A stretch of 64,000 nt of DNA from Roseofilum acuticapitatum BLCC-M154 (GCF_030068475.1 NZ_JAQOSP010000063.1:107236-171235), one strand, 5' to 3'; counted from the first letter of the stretch, positions 1 to 9,729 are shown. Numbers and translations: made by a program. The notes: a model not told the origin generated them from the sequence alone.

Positions 1-291
1 TTTGGGTTGGTTCGTACAATTTTCGATGTCCAGTTCAAGGGTGAGATGATCGCCAGCGCTGATGGGGCGAATGCGATGGCGATGAATCTTGAGACCCCGT
101 AGCGATCGCACGGGTAAAATAGCTGCCATAAACAGCAGTGCGGCGAGAATGCCACTAATGACATAGAGCCATCCGACCATGGTATTGGTGGCTGCTCCAA
201 AGAAAAAGACCATCAGAGCGCCTAGCAACCATCCCGCATAAGCGGGGTTAACCCATTTTCTCTCTAACCAATCGGCGATCGCTTGTATCAC
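1..291 (-). CDS. DUF58-family membrane protein, N-terminal part (cut by window edge)
   Basis: The frame reads from a GTG at 291 toward the window start without a stop. It encodes about 97 residues with two hydrophobic segments (roughly residues 18-37 and 41-60), followed by a basic stretch (RSLRGLKIHRHR) and the phrase ISAGDHLTLELDIEN. Two N-terminal helices followed by a beta-rich segment resemble the start of DUF58 proteins, which are usually encoded with MoxR ATPases. The C-terminal part, including any diagnostic motif, lies outside the window, so the family call is tentative. No ATG in frame lies close upstream; GTG is the best start seen. Confidence 0.55.
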   Translation of the reverse strand, partial: MIQAIADWLERKWVNPAYAGWLLGALMVFFFGAATNTMVGWLYVISGILAALLFMAAILPVRSLRGLKIHRHRIRPISAGDHLTLELDIENCTNQPK

Positions 292-349
292 GCTCTTACT
301 CCATATATCATTTCCCCTTCATCTTTTATAGCGCTTCTCGATCGACCCA

Positions 350-1345
350 TTAAAATTCAACCAAGACTTCGGCAATTCTGCGATTGCGTCGCACGGTGAG
401 CAGCATTGAACGGGGACGGGTTTCTAGGAAACCGATGAGATCGTTGACTCCTCGCAACCGACGGTGATTAATGGCTAAGAGGCGATCTCCCGGTCGAAAA
501 CCGATATCTGCGGCTAAAGAACCCCGTTCAACTTCTAATACGGTTAAGTCTTGATCTACGGTTACGCCTAAACGGGGAGGATCGGAAAAGCGATCGCGGT
601 TATTCTGATTATCTTGAGGAAATGTAGGATCGCGTCGAGCCACTGAATCATTGGGAACGCCAGGATCGCGCTGATTGCCATTAGCCACAATAAACTCTTG
701 GGCAATTAAAGCATTAGTGGCAAAACCAATGCCGCTATTGGTTCCATTCCGGCTTAAAATGGCTTTATTGACTCCAATCAGTTCGCCACGGGAGTTGAGT
801 AAGGGGCCGCCGGAGTTCCCAGGATTTAGGGCTGCATCGGTTTGTAGGTCTCCATTTTCCGGATCAATGCGGCTGAGAATACCGGTGGTAATGGTTCCCG
901 ACAGACCAAAGGGACTACCAATAGCATAGACTTGTTGACCGATTTGTACCCCTTGGCGATCGGCGATCGGAATGGTAGGTAAACTCTCATTCGTTTGTAG
1001 ACGCACTAAGGCTAAATCATTGCGGCGATCCACAGCAATCACATAACCTGGATAACGATTGCCTTGGGCGGTTCTCACCTCTACCTGTCCCCGTCTGGCT
1101 TCAGAAACCACATGCTCATTAGTTAAGACTAAACCATCAGAGCGTACAATACTCCCTGAACCTGAGCCTCGTCCAGCTTTAATCGTAACTACCGCAGGAC
1201 TGGCTTGGCGATAGACTTGAATCCGCGTTTGTTCTTCCCCACTAAATTGCGCGAGTCGTCCAATTTCCGGTACACTGAGGGCTGGTGGCGCGATGAATAG
1301 TCCCACTGCTAGGGTAGACAGGAATAAGGTTTTTGGTTGGATCAT
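350..1345 (-). CDS. HtrA/Deg-like serine protease with PDZ domain
   Basis: 331 residues. Residues 1-24 form a secretion signal (basic start, hydrophobic core, PPALS end), so the enzyme probably acts in the periplasm or thylakoid lumen. The trypsin-like domain shows the full catalytic triad: His78 in TNEHVV, Asp110 in RNDLALV and Ser178 in NPGNSGGPL. A Gly-Ser-rich stretch lies just before the His region. A low-complexity Asn/Asp/Arg-rich linker (about 225-250) leads to a C-terminal PDZ-like domain (about 253-331, ending in EVLVEF). It is shorter than classical HhoA/HhoB/HtrA (about 400 residues), so no specific paralogue name is assigned. It probably takes part in quality control of secreted proteins; the substrate is unknown. 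Confidence 0.85.
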   Translation of the reverse strand: MIQPKTLFLSTLAVGLFIAPPALSVPEIGRLAQFSGEEQTRIQVYRQASPAVVTIKAGRGSGSGSIVRSDGLVLTNEHVVSEARRGQVEVRTAQGNRYPGYVIAVDRRNDLALVRLQTNESLPTIPIADRQGVQIGQQVYAIGSPFGLSGTITTGILSRIDPENGDLQTDAALNPGNSGGPLLNSRGELIGVNKAILSRNGTNSGIGFATNALIAQEFIVANGNQRDPGVPNDSVARRDPTFPQDNQNNRDRFSDPPRLGVTVDQDLTVLEVERGSLAADIGFRPGDRLLAINHRRLRGVNDLIGFLETRPRSMLLTVRRNRRIAEVLVEF

Positions 1346-1576
1346 GATTCTTTACCCAGGGTTAGCAATCCTTCTTTAATGGATGACACAGGATGGTGCT
1401 GATAGTTTCCTGATTGTAGAATAGGCACGGGTCATCAATTACTTCAGAGATTTAACCAACCTATAACCCAGAATGCCCATCTGGAGCGAGAGATGGATTG
1501 GATAGCTTCCGAACATCAAGATTGGGCGATCCGAGTTTAACCTTAGTTTTGTAGTTTCGTTTAATTTTATAGATTC

Positions 1577-2530
1577 ATGCTTGATTCTTTATCTTCATCC
1601 TTCGTTGGTGAAATGCCCGTTTTTCTTGACCCATTTCAATTGTATACCCTACCCTTGGGAGATTGGGTGACCGATTTTGTCAATTTCTTGGTCGATCAGT
1701 TTCGCCCTTTTTTTCAACTGATTAGAATTCCCTTTGCCTTTGTTCTCAGCACAATTGAAGCGGGTTTACTGGTTATTCCCCCCACCTTGTTCTTAATTCT
1801 CTTAGGGTTGCTGGTGTGGCAATTTTGTAGCGCTGCCATTGCTATCTACAGTCTGGTGGCTATGGTGGCTATTGGTTTACTGGGAACCTGGGAACCGGCA
1901 ATGACTACCTTATCTCTGGTCATTTGTGCCGTGACTTTCTGTATGATTATCGGTCTGCCGATTGGCATTTTAGCTGCCAGAAACGATCGCTTTGACTCTA
2001 TTTTGCGACCGCTTCTGGATGCGATGCAAACTTTACCTTCGTTTGTTTATTTGGTTCCGGTTGTGATGCTCTTTGGGATTGGGGAAGTGCCGGGAGTGAT
2101 TGTTACTTTGATTTTTGCGGTTCCGCCCTTGATTCGGTTAACGAATTTGGGGATTCGTCAGGTGTCTAAGGAAGTGGTGGAAGCGGCGATCGCCTTTGGC
2201 TCCACTCCCAACCAAGTCCTTTGGGAAGCCCAAATTCCCCTCGCTTTACCGACAATCCTCGCGGGCGTGAATCAATCTATACTCTTAGCCCTATCCATGG
2301 TGGTTGTCGCATCCATGATTTCTGTCGAAGGTCTCGGTCAAATGGTCTTACGGGGCATTGGCCGCCTGGATGTTGGATTAGCAACGGTTGGCGGGGTCAG
2401 TATTGTCTTAGTGGCGATCTTATTAGACCGGATCACCCAGGCTTTAGGGAAACCGAAAAAGGTTTCCTGGAAAAAGCGCGGCCCCATAGGATTTGTATTT
2501 TATTTTACCCAGAAACAAGCACTCCAATAA
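1577..2530 (+). CDS. ProW/OpuAB-like ABC transporter permease
   Basis: 317 residues with about six membrane segments. The N-terminal 60 residues resemble the amphipathic ProW leader. The inner-membrane permease domain (about 100-300) carries an EAA-type loop (AAIAFGSTPNQVLWEAQIPLA) and the ProW-like phrase LLALSMVVVASMI. The family imports glycine betaine, proline betaine or choline as osmoprotectants, together with a ProV ATPase and a ProX binding protein. Neither partner is adjacent: the next gene is convergent and 6 bp away. The ATPase must therefore be encoded elsewhere, or this is a remnant system. Substrate specificity cannot be read from the sequence. Confidence 0.85.
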   Translation: MLDSLSSSFVGEMPVFLDPFQLYTLPLGDWVTDFVNFLVDQFRPFFQLIRIPFAFVLSTIEAGLLVIPPTLFLILLGLLVWQFCSAAIAIYSLVAMVAIGLLGTWEPAMTTLSLVICAVTFCMIIGLPIGILAARNDRFDSILRPLLDAMQTLPSFVYLVPVVMLFGIGEVPGVIVTLIFAVPPLIRLTNLGIRQVSKEVVEAAIAFGSTPNQVLWEAQIPLALPTILAGVNQSILLALSMVVVASMISVEGLGQMVLRGIGRLDVGLATVGGVSIVLVAILLDRITQALGKPKKVSWKKRGPIGFVFYFTQKQALQ

Positions 2531-2536
2531 ATGGCT

Positions 2537-4033
2537 TTAATCTGCCATTAAAACCTTGGTGGTGGATTGCCCTAACTTATTCAACCGAGACATTAAGGTG
2601 CTATTCAAGGCTGCGAAAATGGCCCATTGAGCTAAGAGGGAAAAGGCAAAGGGCAAGATTAAGGTTGGGGCCGTTTGTTCGAGGGCAAACCAACTGCCTC
2701 CGAATACGGAGAACATCCACCAACTGGCTGAGGTTTGGGGGTTGATTTCTAAGGTGGCGACAATGATTAGGGGTAAGACTAATACTGTAATGACTAAAGA
2801 TCCGGCGATCGCCGTCCGGTTTTTAGAGCGGTTGAGTAAACTCAGTTGGATGATGACTCCATAAATGAGTATCAGATTAGCTGAGAGGATCAAAGAGAAA
2901 ATTGCCCCCATTTTTTCGGCGTTGGGTAAGCGAGCGATCGCCCAAAAACTCCAAATAGCTGTAACGATCAGCACTTGCAGGGCGATCGCCCCCACCGCAG
3001 GACTCTTTTCACCCCAGAGCAAATCCCGAATTAACCTTCGATTTTCCCTAGACTGTTGATGGCGATATCTCGCCCAATCTAGACAATTTTGCCGCTCTGG
3101 AGTCACCATAAAACTGGTGAACAAAATGACTATCAAATTAAACACGCTCAGGGAAAACAGCATGTGCAATCCTTGCTCAGGGTAATCTAAGCCTATCGGC
3201 AGCATAAACCCCAATAACCACACCTGAAGCAGTGCCACCATCCCATAGCTTTGAGCTTTGCTCATTCTTGTACCTAGGGGATTTTGGTAAACTCGATTGA
3301 CAATAGAGGCAATCCCATAAGCGATCGCCACACCCGTGGCGATCGTTAATCCATAACCCACCCAAGCCGAAGATAGAGGAAACGTAAACCAATACTCCTT
3401 AATATATTCTGCACTACCCAAAACATACTGATCCAAGCACCAATTCACCCCCTGCAAATAATAAGGCATCACCATTAAACTGATGACACTAGAGCTACCT
3501 GCACGAGCTTGTTCCCCCATCTTATCGTTACCCATGAGGCCAACCAAGAGGGCAAAGGCGAAACACACCCCACATCCCAATCCCCACAGGCTATAGAGAG
3601 CTAAAAGGCTCACAAAAGAATACTCCTGTAGAGCAGCGAAAGCATGGAGAGGTAAACACAGCACGGTAAAGACGTAAACAATAATAGGAACGCCCAACAC
3701 CTTACCCCATAAGACTTTTTCACTCTCTTGAGGACTGAAGCGAATAAAATTCAGAGTCCCTTTGCTCACCTCTTTGGCCATATCACTGGTCAATAAAAAG
3801 ACTCCACATACCCATAAAGTCAAAGGGATAATCCAACCCAGGGAATCAAAAATAACTGACCAGGCAAACTCCTGACCGATATAATCAGATTCTGCTGCTA
3901 TCAGGATCAGAAGACCTTGCAAAAGCACGGCTGCTCCCAACGCTAAAAATAGGGGAGCGGGTTTGAGCCTCCCTTTTAGCTCCCTTAATAATTGGGGATT
4001 CCAGTCCCCAATTCGATTAAATACTGAATTCAT
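2537..4033 (-). CDS. ABC-2-type multi-span membrane permease
   Basis: The ATG at 4033 (MNSVFNRIGDWNPQLLREL) is preferred because an AGGAG lies 11 nt upstream; an upstream in-frame start at 4099 would add 22 weakly conserved residues. The product has about 499 residues and around twelve hydrophobic segments. The opening phrase (IGDWNPQLLRELKGRLKP) is characteristic of a cyanobacterial ABC transporter permease family in which a cytoplasmic amphipathic start precedes two ABC-2-like halves. No ATPase gene is adjacent. The gene is convergent with the ProW-like permease (6 bp gap) and lies 118 bp downstream of era, on the same strand. The substrate is unknown. Confidence 0.65.
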   Translation of the reverse strand: MNSVFNRIGDWNPQLLRELKGRLKPAPLFLALGAAVLLQGLLILIAAESDYIGQEFAWSVIFDSLGWIIPLTLWVCGVFLLTSDMAKEVSKGTLNFIRFSPQESEKVLWGKVLGVPIIVYVFTVLCLPLHAFAALQEYSFVSLLALYSLWGLGCGVCFAFALLVGLMGNDKMGEQARAGSSSVISLMVMPYYLQGVNWCLDQYVLGSAEYIKEYWFTFPLSSAWVGYGLTIATGVAIAYGIASIVNRVYQNPLGTRMSKAQSYGMVALLQVWLLGFMLPIGLDYPEQGLHMLFSLSVFNLIVILFTSFMVTPERQNCLDWARYRHQQSRENRRLIRDLLWGEKSPAVGAIALQVLIVTAIWSFWAIARLPNAEKMGAIFSLILSANLILIYGVIIQLSLLNRSKNRTAIAGSLVITVLVLPLIIVATLEINPQTSASWWMFSVFGGSWFALEQTAPTLILPFAFSLLAQWAIFAALNSTLMSRLNKLGQSTTKVLMAD

Positions 4034-4151
4034 AGTTGAAGACGCTCCTAAACGGTCTCTAGGATTAATATCTTTGAACCAGTTGAGATATGCTCTCAAG
4101 ACTACAGGCTACGAAAATGACCATAGCTATACTAGAGCAATGATAACATTC

Positions 4152-5129
4152 TCAATCTTCTCCCACCTGATAGCCAAACTGGGACAAACGAGCGCGAGAT
4201 TGTCGCCATTTCGGTCTAACTTTAACAAATAATTCCAGATAAACTTGGCCTAAAATCAATTTTTGCATCTGTTCCCGTGCTGCTGTGCCAATGCTTTTGA
4301 GCATCGATCCCTTTTTGCCAATCAGAATCGCTTTTTGAGAGTCCCGTTCTACATTAATGGCCGCAAAAACGCGAGTAATTTTCTCCGTTTCTTCCACCCG
4401 CTCAATTTCGACTGCCACGGAATGGGGCACTTCTTGGCGAGTCAGCAGTAAAATTTGTTCCCGGATTAATTCGCCCATAATAAAGCGTTCTGGCTGGTCA
4501 GTGACCAAATCGGGGGGATAATAGTAGGGGCCAGGGTCGAGATTATCCGCCAGTAGGGTTTGTAGGGAGTCTAATCCCTCACCGGTGAGGGCAGAAAATT
4601 TCAGGGTAGGCCACTGGTGAGCTTGGGCCAGTTGGGCATAGCTTCGATCGATCGCCTCAAAGTCCTCCGGTTGTTGATCTGCCTTATTGAGTCCGAGAAT
4701 AATGGGTAGCTTAACGGAGGACAGTAAATCAACAATATAGCGATCGCCCCCTCCCGCAGCCACCCCACTATCGACCACAAATAACACCACATCTACCGAT
4801 TTAATGGCCAACTTTGCATTTTCCACCAACACCTTCCCCAACTCATGGTGGGGTTTATGAATTCCAGGAGTATCTACAAAAATAAATTGAGCCGATGAAG
4901 TCGTCAGAATTCCCCGCAAGCGGTTGCGTGTGGTTTGAGCAACCGGTGAAGTAATCGCAATTTTTTGTCCAACCAACTCATTCATAATGGTGGACTTACC
5001 CACATTGGGACGGCCAATAATGCCCACAAACCCAGACTTAAAGCCAGGAGGGGGTTCTGGAATTATATTAAAGGATAAAGCAGAAGAATCGTAGAGAGCT
5101 TCAGATTGGGGATCAAGAGAATCAGTCAT
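4152..5129 (-). CDS. era: GTPase Era
   Basis: 325 residues from the ATG at 5129; an upstream TTG at 5156 would add nine residues with no family support. The GTPase domain has G1 GRPNVGKS, G3 DTPGIHKP and G4 NKAD. A C-terminal KH RNA-binding domain (about 230-320) carries the GKKGSMLKSIG loop. Era binds the 3' end of 16S rRNA and promotes 30S subunit maturation. Length and motif order are typical. It is transcribed away from the phosphofructokinase gene across a gap of about 140 bp. Confidence 0.96.
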   Translation of the reverse strand: MTDSLDPQSEALYDSSALSFNIIPEPPPGFKSGFVGIIGRPNVGKSTIMNELVGQKIAITSPVAQTTRNRLRGILTTSSAQFIFVDTPGIHKPHHELGKVLVENAKLAIKSVDVVLFVVDSGVAAGGGDRYIVDLLSSVKLPIILGLNKADQQPEDFEAIDRSYAQLAQAHQWPTLKFSALTGEGLDSLQTLLADNLDPGPYYYPPDLVTDQPERFIMGELIREQILLLTRQEVPHSVAVEIERVEETEKITRVFAAINVERDSQKAILIGKKGSMLKSIGTAAREQMQKLILGQVYLELFVKVRPKWRQSRARLSQFGYQVGED

Positions 5130-5273
5130 GGAGGATCGTAAGTCAGGAATTAACAAAGATTAAGTCAAGTTGACGTTATGGAACTTTCAGAGAATTTAAG
5201 TTTAATTTACTCCTGTAAGGGCTAAGTGGCCCTTTGTCTTCATTCACCTTCAAAGCTACGGGAGGACAAGGTT

Positions 5274-6350
5274 ATGGGAAAACGCATTGGTATTTTAACC
5301 AGTGGCGGGGACTGTGCAGGTCTCAATGCTGCGATTCGAGCTGTCGTCTATCATGCCACAGGAACCTATGGTTATGAAGTCTTTGGCATTTATCAAGCCA
5401 CATTGGGGTTATTAGAACGTCCTCCAAAGGCGATCGAATTAAATCGCACTAACATTCGTGGCTTACTGCTCACTGGTGGAACCATACTAGGAACCACCAA
5501 CAAGGGTGACCCCTTTGCTTATCCGATGCCCGATGGTACATCAATCGATCGCTCAGAAGAAATGATCGAAGGATACCACCAATTGGGTCTCGATGCCCTA
5601 CTGGTGATCGGTGGCGATGGATCTTTAGCCATTCTGCGAAAACTGGCTAAACAAGGCAATATGAACATTATTGGTATCCCCAAAACCATTGATAATGATA
5701 TTGGCATTACTGAACGCTCTATTGGTTTTCAAACAGCCGTCAATATTGCAACAGAAGCCCTAGACCGACTCCAGTTTACCGCAGCCAGTCATAATCGGGT
5801 CTTAATTCTGGAAGTGATGGGTCGGGATGCCGGTCATATTGCCATTAGTGCCGGAATTGCTGGCGGTGCGGATGTGATCTTAATTCCCGAAATTCCCTAC
5901 AACATCAATAAGGTTTGCGACCATATTGTTAAGCGTCGAGATATCGGTAAAAATTATTCTCTGGTGATTATCTCCGAAGCGGTAAAAACCATTGATGGCG
6001 GAGCGATCACTAATGTGGATGTTCTGGGAGAGCGTCGCTATGGAGGTATTGGTCATTATATTGCCGATAGCATTACCTCTAAAATTGGTGCAGAAACCAG
6101 GGTGACGGTGTTAGGTCATACCCAACGAGGAGGTATTCCCGCCGCTACAGACCGCCTGGTGGCTTCTACCTTTGGTGTGGCAGCCGTTGATTTAGTGGCT
6201 GAGGATAAATATGATTACATGGTGACTTGGCAAAATCGCCAGGTGGTGAGTGTACCCATTGAAGATGCGATTAAACATTACCAAACGGTTGATGCTGAAG
6301 GCACATTAGTCAAAACCGCCAGAGGTTTGGGCATTTGTTTGGGAGATTAA
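5274..6350 (+). CDS. pfkA: 6-phosphofructokinase
   Basis: 358 residues from the ATG at 5274, chosen because GGAGG lies 8 nt upstream; a GTG at 5226 in the same frame would add 16 unrelated residues. Visible motifs are GGDCAGLNAA (phosphate loop), GTTNKGDPF, GGDGS and PKTIDND. The Gly in GGDGS is the ATP-type signature, whereas the Lys in PKTIDND is more often seen in PPi-using enzymes. This mixed Gly/Lys pattern is known in part of the bacterial PFK-A family. The enzyme phosphorylates fructose 6-phosphate in glycolysis. A bidirectional hairpin follows the stop and faces the convergent fabG. Confidence 0.95.
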   Translation: MGKRIGILTSGGDCAGLNAAIRAVVYHATGTYGYEVFGIYQATLGLLERPPKAIELNRTNIRGLLLTGGTILGTTNKGDPFAYPMPDGTSIDRSEEMIEGYHQLGLDALLVIGGDGSLAILRKLAKQGNMNIIGIPKTIDNDIGITERSIGFQTAVNIATEALDRLQFTAASHNRVLILEVMGRDAGHIAISAGIAGGADVILIPEIPYNINKVCDHIVKRRDIGKNYSLVIISEAVKTIDGGAITNVDVLGERRYGGIGHYIADSITSKIGAETRVTVLGHTQRGGIPAATDRLVASTFGVAAVDLVAEDKYDYMVTWQNRQVVSVPIEDAIKHYQTVDAEGTLVKTARGLGICLGD

Positions 6351-6359
6351 CAGGCAAAA

Positions 6360-6380
6360 CAAGGGGCTTGGGGCCCCTTG
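6360..6380. terminator. Hairpin between convergent pfkA and fabG
   Basis: CAAGGGGC and GCCCCTTG form an 8-bp perfect stem around a 5-nt loop, just after the pfkA stop and 29 bp from the fabG stop. There is no clear T run on either side, so it may act as a bidirectional terminator or 3' stabiliser. Confidence 0.6.
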
Positions 6381-6409
6381 CTTGATCGATCCGGAAGACT
6401 ATCAAGGGA

Positions 6410-7171
<762 letters not shown>

Positions 7172-7244
7172 CTATTTCTTAAGTTAGGCTTAGGGCATTT
7201 TGCCTTAGAATGGGGTGAATTGCCTCACTTTTGGAGAATTTAAC

Positions 7245-7562
7245 ATGGCCGTTAAAAAGCAATTCAAAAGTTTTTCTGACCTCCTCGCCCAATCTGATGT
7301 CCCTGTGTTGGTCGATTTCTATGCCACTTGGTGCGGCCCTTGCCAAATGATGGTTCCCATTTTGGAGCAAGTAAGCGCTCAGATGGGTAAAGCCATCCAA
7401 GTGGTGAAGATTGACACAGATAAATACCCCCAACTCGCTTCTGAGTACCAGGTAGAAGCCTTGCCCACCCTGATTCTGTTTAAGCAGGGCAAACCGGTGG
7501 ATAAAATTGAAGGCGTGATTAAGGCCGAACCCCTGATCGCACGCCTCCAGGCCTTGATTTAA
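7245..7562 (+). CDS. trxA: Thioredoxin (m-type-like)
   Basis: 105 residues from the ATG at 7245, preceded by GGAG; a GTG at 7215 in frame would add ten residues and is unlikely. The redox centre WCGPC occupies residues 29-33, and the cis-Pro loop is seen in EALPTL. The product is a dithiol reductant for cytosolic targets, including Calvin-cycle enzymes. CP12, a classic thioredoxin target, is also encoded in this window. A hairpin and T run follow the stop. Confidence 0.95.
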   Translation: MAVKKQFKSFSDLLAQSDVPVLVDFYATWCGPCQMMVPILEQVSAQMGKAIQVVKIDTDKYPQLASEYQVEALPTLILFKQGKPVDKIEGVIKAEPLIARLQALI

Positions 7563-7600
7563 GGGCAGTACAAAAATTTTGCCCAAGGTCTAGCTTTTTT
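7563..7600 (+). terminator. Probable terminator of trxA
   Basis: GGGCA (7563) pairs with TGCCC (7580) around an A/T-rich loop, and a T6 run follows at 7595. The stem is short and the T run is 10 nt away, so the call is moderate. Confidence 0.4.
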
Positions 7601-7666
7601 CTAAAAGTTATGTTAGATTGGTGAGAGTGGGTAATAAACGGTTGTGTCCGTCGATTTGCCCAGCTT

Positions 7667-7737
7667 GCGGGTATAGTTTAGTGGTAAAACCATAGCCTTC
7701 CAAGCTATTGATGGGGGTTCGATTCCCCCTACCCGCT
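7667..7737 (+). tRNA. tRNA-Gly (anticodon TCC)
   Basis: 71 nt forming a full cloverleaf. The acceptor GCGGGTA pairs with TACCCGC and the discriminator is T. The D-arm contains TAGTTTAGTGGTAAAAC. The anticodon stem is ATAGC/GCTAT around loop CTTCCAA, giving anticodon TCC. The T-arm is GGGGG TTCGATT CCCCC. The CCA tail is not encoded. It reads GGA/GGG codons. Confidence 0.97.
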
Positions 7738-7841
7738 TCTTAAGTATCCTGGGTGTATAGAATTTTTACCCCCATCAATAGCATGGGAACCGGCTCCCAT
7801 GCCTAAAATCTGCCTAAATTCACCATAGCACTCCCCATTGA

Positions 7842-7943
7842 GGGGGGCAAGTAATAGGCCATGGGGACAGTAGCTCAACTCTGTCGCTGTTGGTCAGTTT
7901 GATAGAAACGGTTTTGATATCTCGCTTTCATTACTTGCGCTAG
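7842..7943 (+). pseudogene. Possible C-terminal relic of an IS605-type tnpB
   Basis: An open stretch of 33 codons without a start reads VIGHGDSSTLSLLV and ends in TAG just before a structured segment that resembles the 3' end of IS200/IS605 elements. TnpB proteins often end in a GH...GDSS-like tail, so this may be the last remnant of a decayed element. The similarity is from memory of the family and is weak. No zinc-finger or RuvC motif remains. Confidence 0.25.
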
Positions 7944-7958
7944 AATTGGTCTGTCAAT

Positions 7959-8060
7959 GCTATTGGGTTAGCTCCATTGGAGGTGCGCCAATAGCAGTTC
8001 TAATGCAGTACATTAAAGAACAAGAAAAGCCGTCCTTCTAGGATGGGGTTTTAGACCCAT
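7959..8060 (+). ncRNA. Omega-RNA-like structured relic of an IS200/IS605 element
   Basis: Nested pairing is visible: GCTATTGG (7959-7966) pairs with CCAATAGC (7988-7995), enclosing CTCC/GGAG around ATT. After a linker, CCGTCC pairs with GGATGG (8030-8046), followed by GGTTTTAGACCC. This layout, with its segment TTAGCTCCATTGGAGGTGCG, resembles the omega-RNA scaffold and right end that lie downstream of tnpB in cyanobacterial IS605 elements. No transposase or intact tnpB is present. The whole 7741-8073 gap contains nothing else recognisable except a small hairpin at 7781-7802. Confidence 0.4.
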
Positions 8061-8073
8061 TCTTCTGATAATT

Positions 8074-8108
8074 CTTCTGTTGGGTCACTGGGTGACCCAA
8101 CTCAGAAG
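8074..8108 (-). terminator. Hairpin downstream of dapL
   Basis: GTTGGGTCAC pairs with GTGACCCAAC (10 bp, loop TGG), extended by CTTCT/AGAAG beyond a small bulge. It starts immediately after the dapL stop on the minus strand. There is no T run, so termination may be imperfect. Confidence 0.6.
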
Positions 8109-8109
8109 C

Positions 8110-9345
8110 TTAAACCTTGAAATTGGCGATAATCCGACTCATGGCTTCTTCGACATTTTCCCGACTGTTGAAGGCGGAGATGCGGAAGTAGCCTTCTCCC
8201 GCAGCGCCGAATCCCGATCCGGGAGTGCCAACGACGTAGCATAAGTTGAGTAATTTGTCAAAGAAATCCCAACTGGACAATCCTTGGGGCGTTTTCACCC
8301 AAATATAGGGGGCATGAACCCCACCATAAACGGTTAATCCAGCCTCGGAGAGCTTTTGACGGATAATTTGGGCATTTTCCAGGTAAAACTGGATTAAGTC
8401 TTTAATTTGGCTTTGTCCTTCTGGGGAATAAACCGCTTCTGCGCCACGCTGGACAATGTAGGAAACGCCGTTAAATTTGGTAGATTGGCGACGATTCCAG
8501 AGTTGATGGAGGGTGACTTCTGCTCCATCGGCAGTTTTGGATTTGAGGCTCTTGGGAACGACGGTATAGGCACATCGAGTGCCGGTAAATCCTGCATTTT
8601 TGGAGAAGGAACGAAACTCGATCGCACATTCCCTTGCGCCTTCAATTTCATAGATAGAATGGGGCAGTTCCGGGTCGGTAATAAAAGCTTCATAGGCTGC
8701 ATCAAAGAGAATGACGGAACCATTGGCTTTAGCGTAGTCTACCCAAGCTTTGAGGTCAGCCTTCGATGCAGTTGCCCCTGTGGGATTATTGGGGAAACAG
8801 AGATAAATGAGATCTACGGGTTGATCCGGTATTTTAGCGGTAAAGTTATTCTCGGCTGTAATCGGCAGATAGAATAAGCCTCCATATTCGCCTTTATCAT
8901 TCACTGGCCCCGTATGGCCGGCCATGACATTAGTATCGACATACACGGGATAAACGGGATCGGTGACGGCAATGGTGTTATCCTTACCAAAAATATCGAG
9001 AATATTGCCGGTGTCGCATTTCCCGCCATCAGAAACAAAAATTTCCGAGGCATCAATGTCGCATCCCCGTGCTTGGAAATCTTGGCTGGCAATCTTTTCC
9101 CGTAACCAACCATACCCCTGTTCTGGGCCATATCCCTTAAATGTAGCGCGATCGCCCATTTCTTCCACCGCCTTAATCATCGCCGTGCGGCAAGCTTCCG
9201 GTAGAGGTTCCGTCACATCCCCAATTCCGAGCTTAATAATGGGAGCATCCGGATTAGACTCGGCAAACACCTTCACCCGTCGGGCAATCTCCGGGAACAA
9301 ATAGCCCGCTTTCAATTTGAGATAATTTTCGTTAATCGTGACCAT
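8110..9345 (-). CDS. dapL: LL-diaminopimelate aminotransferase
   Basis: 411 residues, a full-length class I/II PLP aminotransferase. NNPTG lies at 186-190 and the PLP lysine is Lys249 in [12 protein letters not shown]. The family phrase [10 protein letters not shown] lies at 40-49. The enzyme converts tetrahydrodipicolinate directly to LL-diaminopimelate for lysine and peptidoglycan synthesis, the route used by cyanobacteria, plants and chlamydiae. The start [14 protein letters not shown] is typical. The first ten codons and 58 bp of upstream sequence are duplicated beyond the xisHI cassette, so the native promoter region may now be displaced from the gene. Confidence 0.96.
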   Translation of the reverse strand: MVTINENYLKLKAGYLFPEIARRVKVFAESNPDAPIIKLGIGDVTEPLPEACRTAMIKAVEEMGDRATFKGYGPEQGYGWLREKIASQDFQARGCDIDASEIFVSDGGKCDTGNILDIFGKDNTIAVTDPVYPVYVDTNVMAGHTGPVNDKGEYGGLFYLPITAENNFTAKIPDQPVDLIYLCFPNNPTGATASKADLKAWVDYAKANGSVILFDAAYEAFITDPELPHSIYEIEGARECAIEFRSFSKNAGFTGTRCAYTVVPKSLKSKTADGAEVTLHQLWNRRQSTKFNGVSYIVQRGAEAVYSPEGQSQIKDLIQFYLENAQIIRQKLSEAGLTVYGGVHAPYIWVKTPQGLSSWDFFDKLLNLCYVVGTPGSGFGAAGEGYFRISAFNSRENVEEAMSRIIANFKV

Positions 9346-9403
9346 TGCGGCTCTTCTTAAGACTCTTTCTATCAGCTTAGGCGTAAACCGGTATCATAGG
9401 AAG
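9316..9403. repeat. 88-bp direct repeat, copy A (dapL-proximal)
   Basis: This copy covers dapL codons 1-10 plus 58 bp upstream. It matches 10150-10237 over 88 bp with two mismatches. On the minus strand it contains a TATGAT hexamer (9393-9398) that could be a -10 box. It ends 5 bp before the xisI stop codon. Confidence 0.95.
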
Positions 9404-9408
9404 ACCAT

Positions 9409-9729
9409 TTATCCAGCCAGAACCAGGGGTTGTTCTGGCAAGAAAGCCAGGACAATTTGCTCAGAAGGCACACCTAGATCGAGCAAATCTTGGGTAATAC
9501 CCTGTTCTAGCCCATCATATTCGACATAAATACGCTCATTTTCCAGGGTAATGTAGATCAAGTTACCCCGCACTCTACAGCCCTGACTCCAGCCCGTTTG
9601 CATCAGGGCATAGCGGTCTTGAGTTTCATCAAACACTGTATCTAGGCGAATTTGCCCGTGAGAAGGGGTTAAGCGCCCATACTGACTAATTACCTGCTTG
9701 ACTTTATCTCTCAGAGTCGCGGTATCCAT
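9409..9729 (-). CDS. xisI: XisI-like fdxN element excision controlling factor
   Basis: 106 residues. It matches the XisI family by its start (DTATLRDKVKQVISQYG), the central QTGWSQGCRVRGNLIYI and the C-terminal LGVPSEQIVLAFLPEQ. In Anabaena, XisH and XisI control excision of the fdxN element. The family is widespread in cyanobacteria as small cassettes away from any excised element, where its role is not established. It overlaps the end of xisH by 19 nt, so the two are translationally coupled. No xisF-type recombinase is in the window. Confidence 0.92.
   Translation of the reverse strand: MDTATLRDKVKQVISQYGRLTPSHGQIRLDTVFDETQDRYALMQTGWSQGCRVRGNLIYITLENERIYVEYDGLEQGITQDLLDLGVPSEQIVLAFLPEQPLVLAG

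Noticed and set aside
2221..2745. 174-codon open frame overlapping the ProW-like gene end
   Set aside because: It lies in an alternative frame of two real genes and has no domain features.
7781..7802. GCATGGGA/TCCCATGC hairpin as a terminator after tRNA-Gly
   Set aside because: The stem is clear but there is no T run and it is 44 bp downstream; its function cannot be supported.
8407..8877. 156-codon open frame opposite dapL
   Set aside because: Antisense shadow of a conserved aminotransferase.
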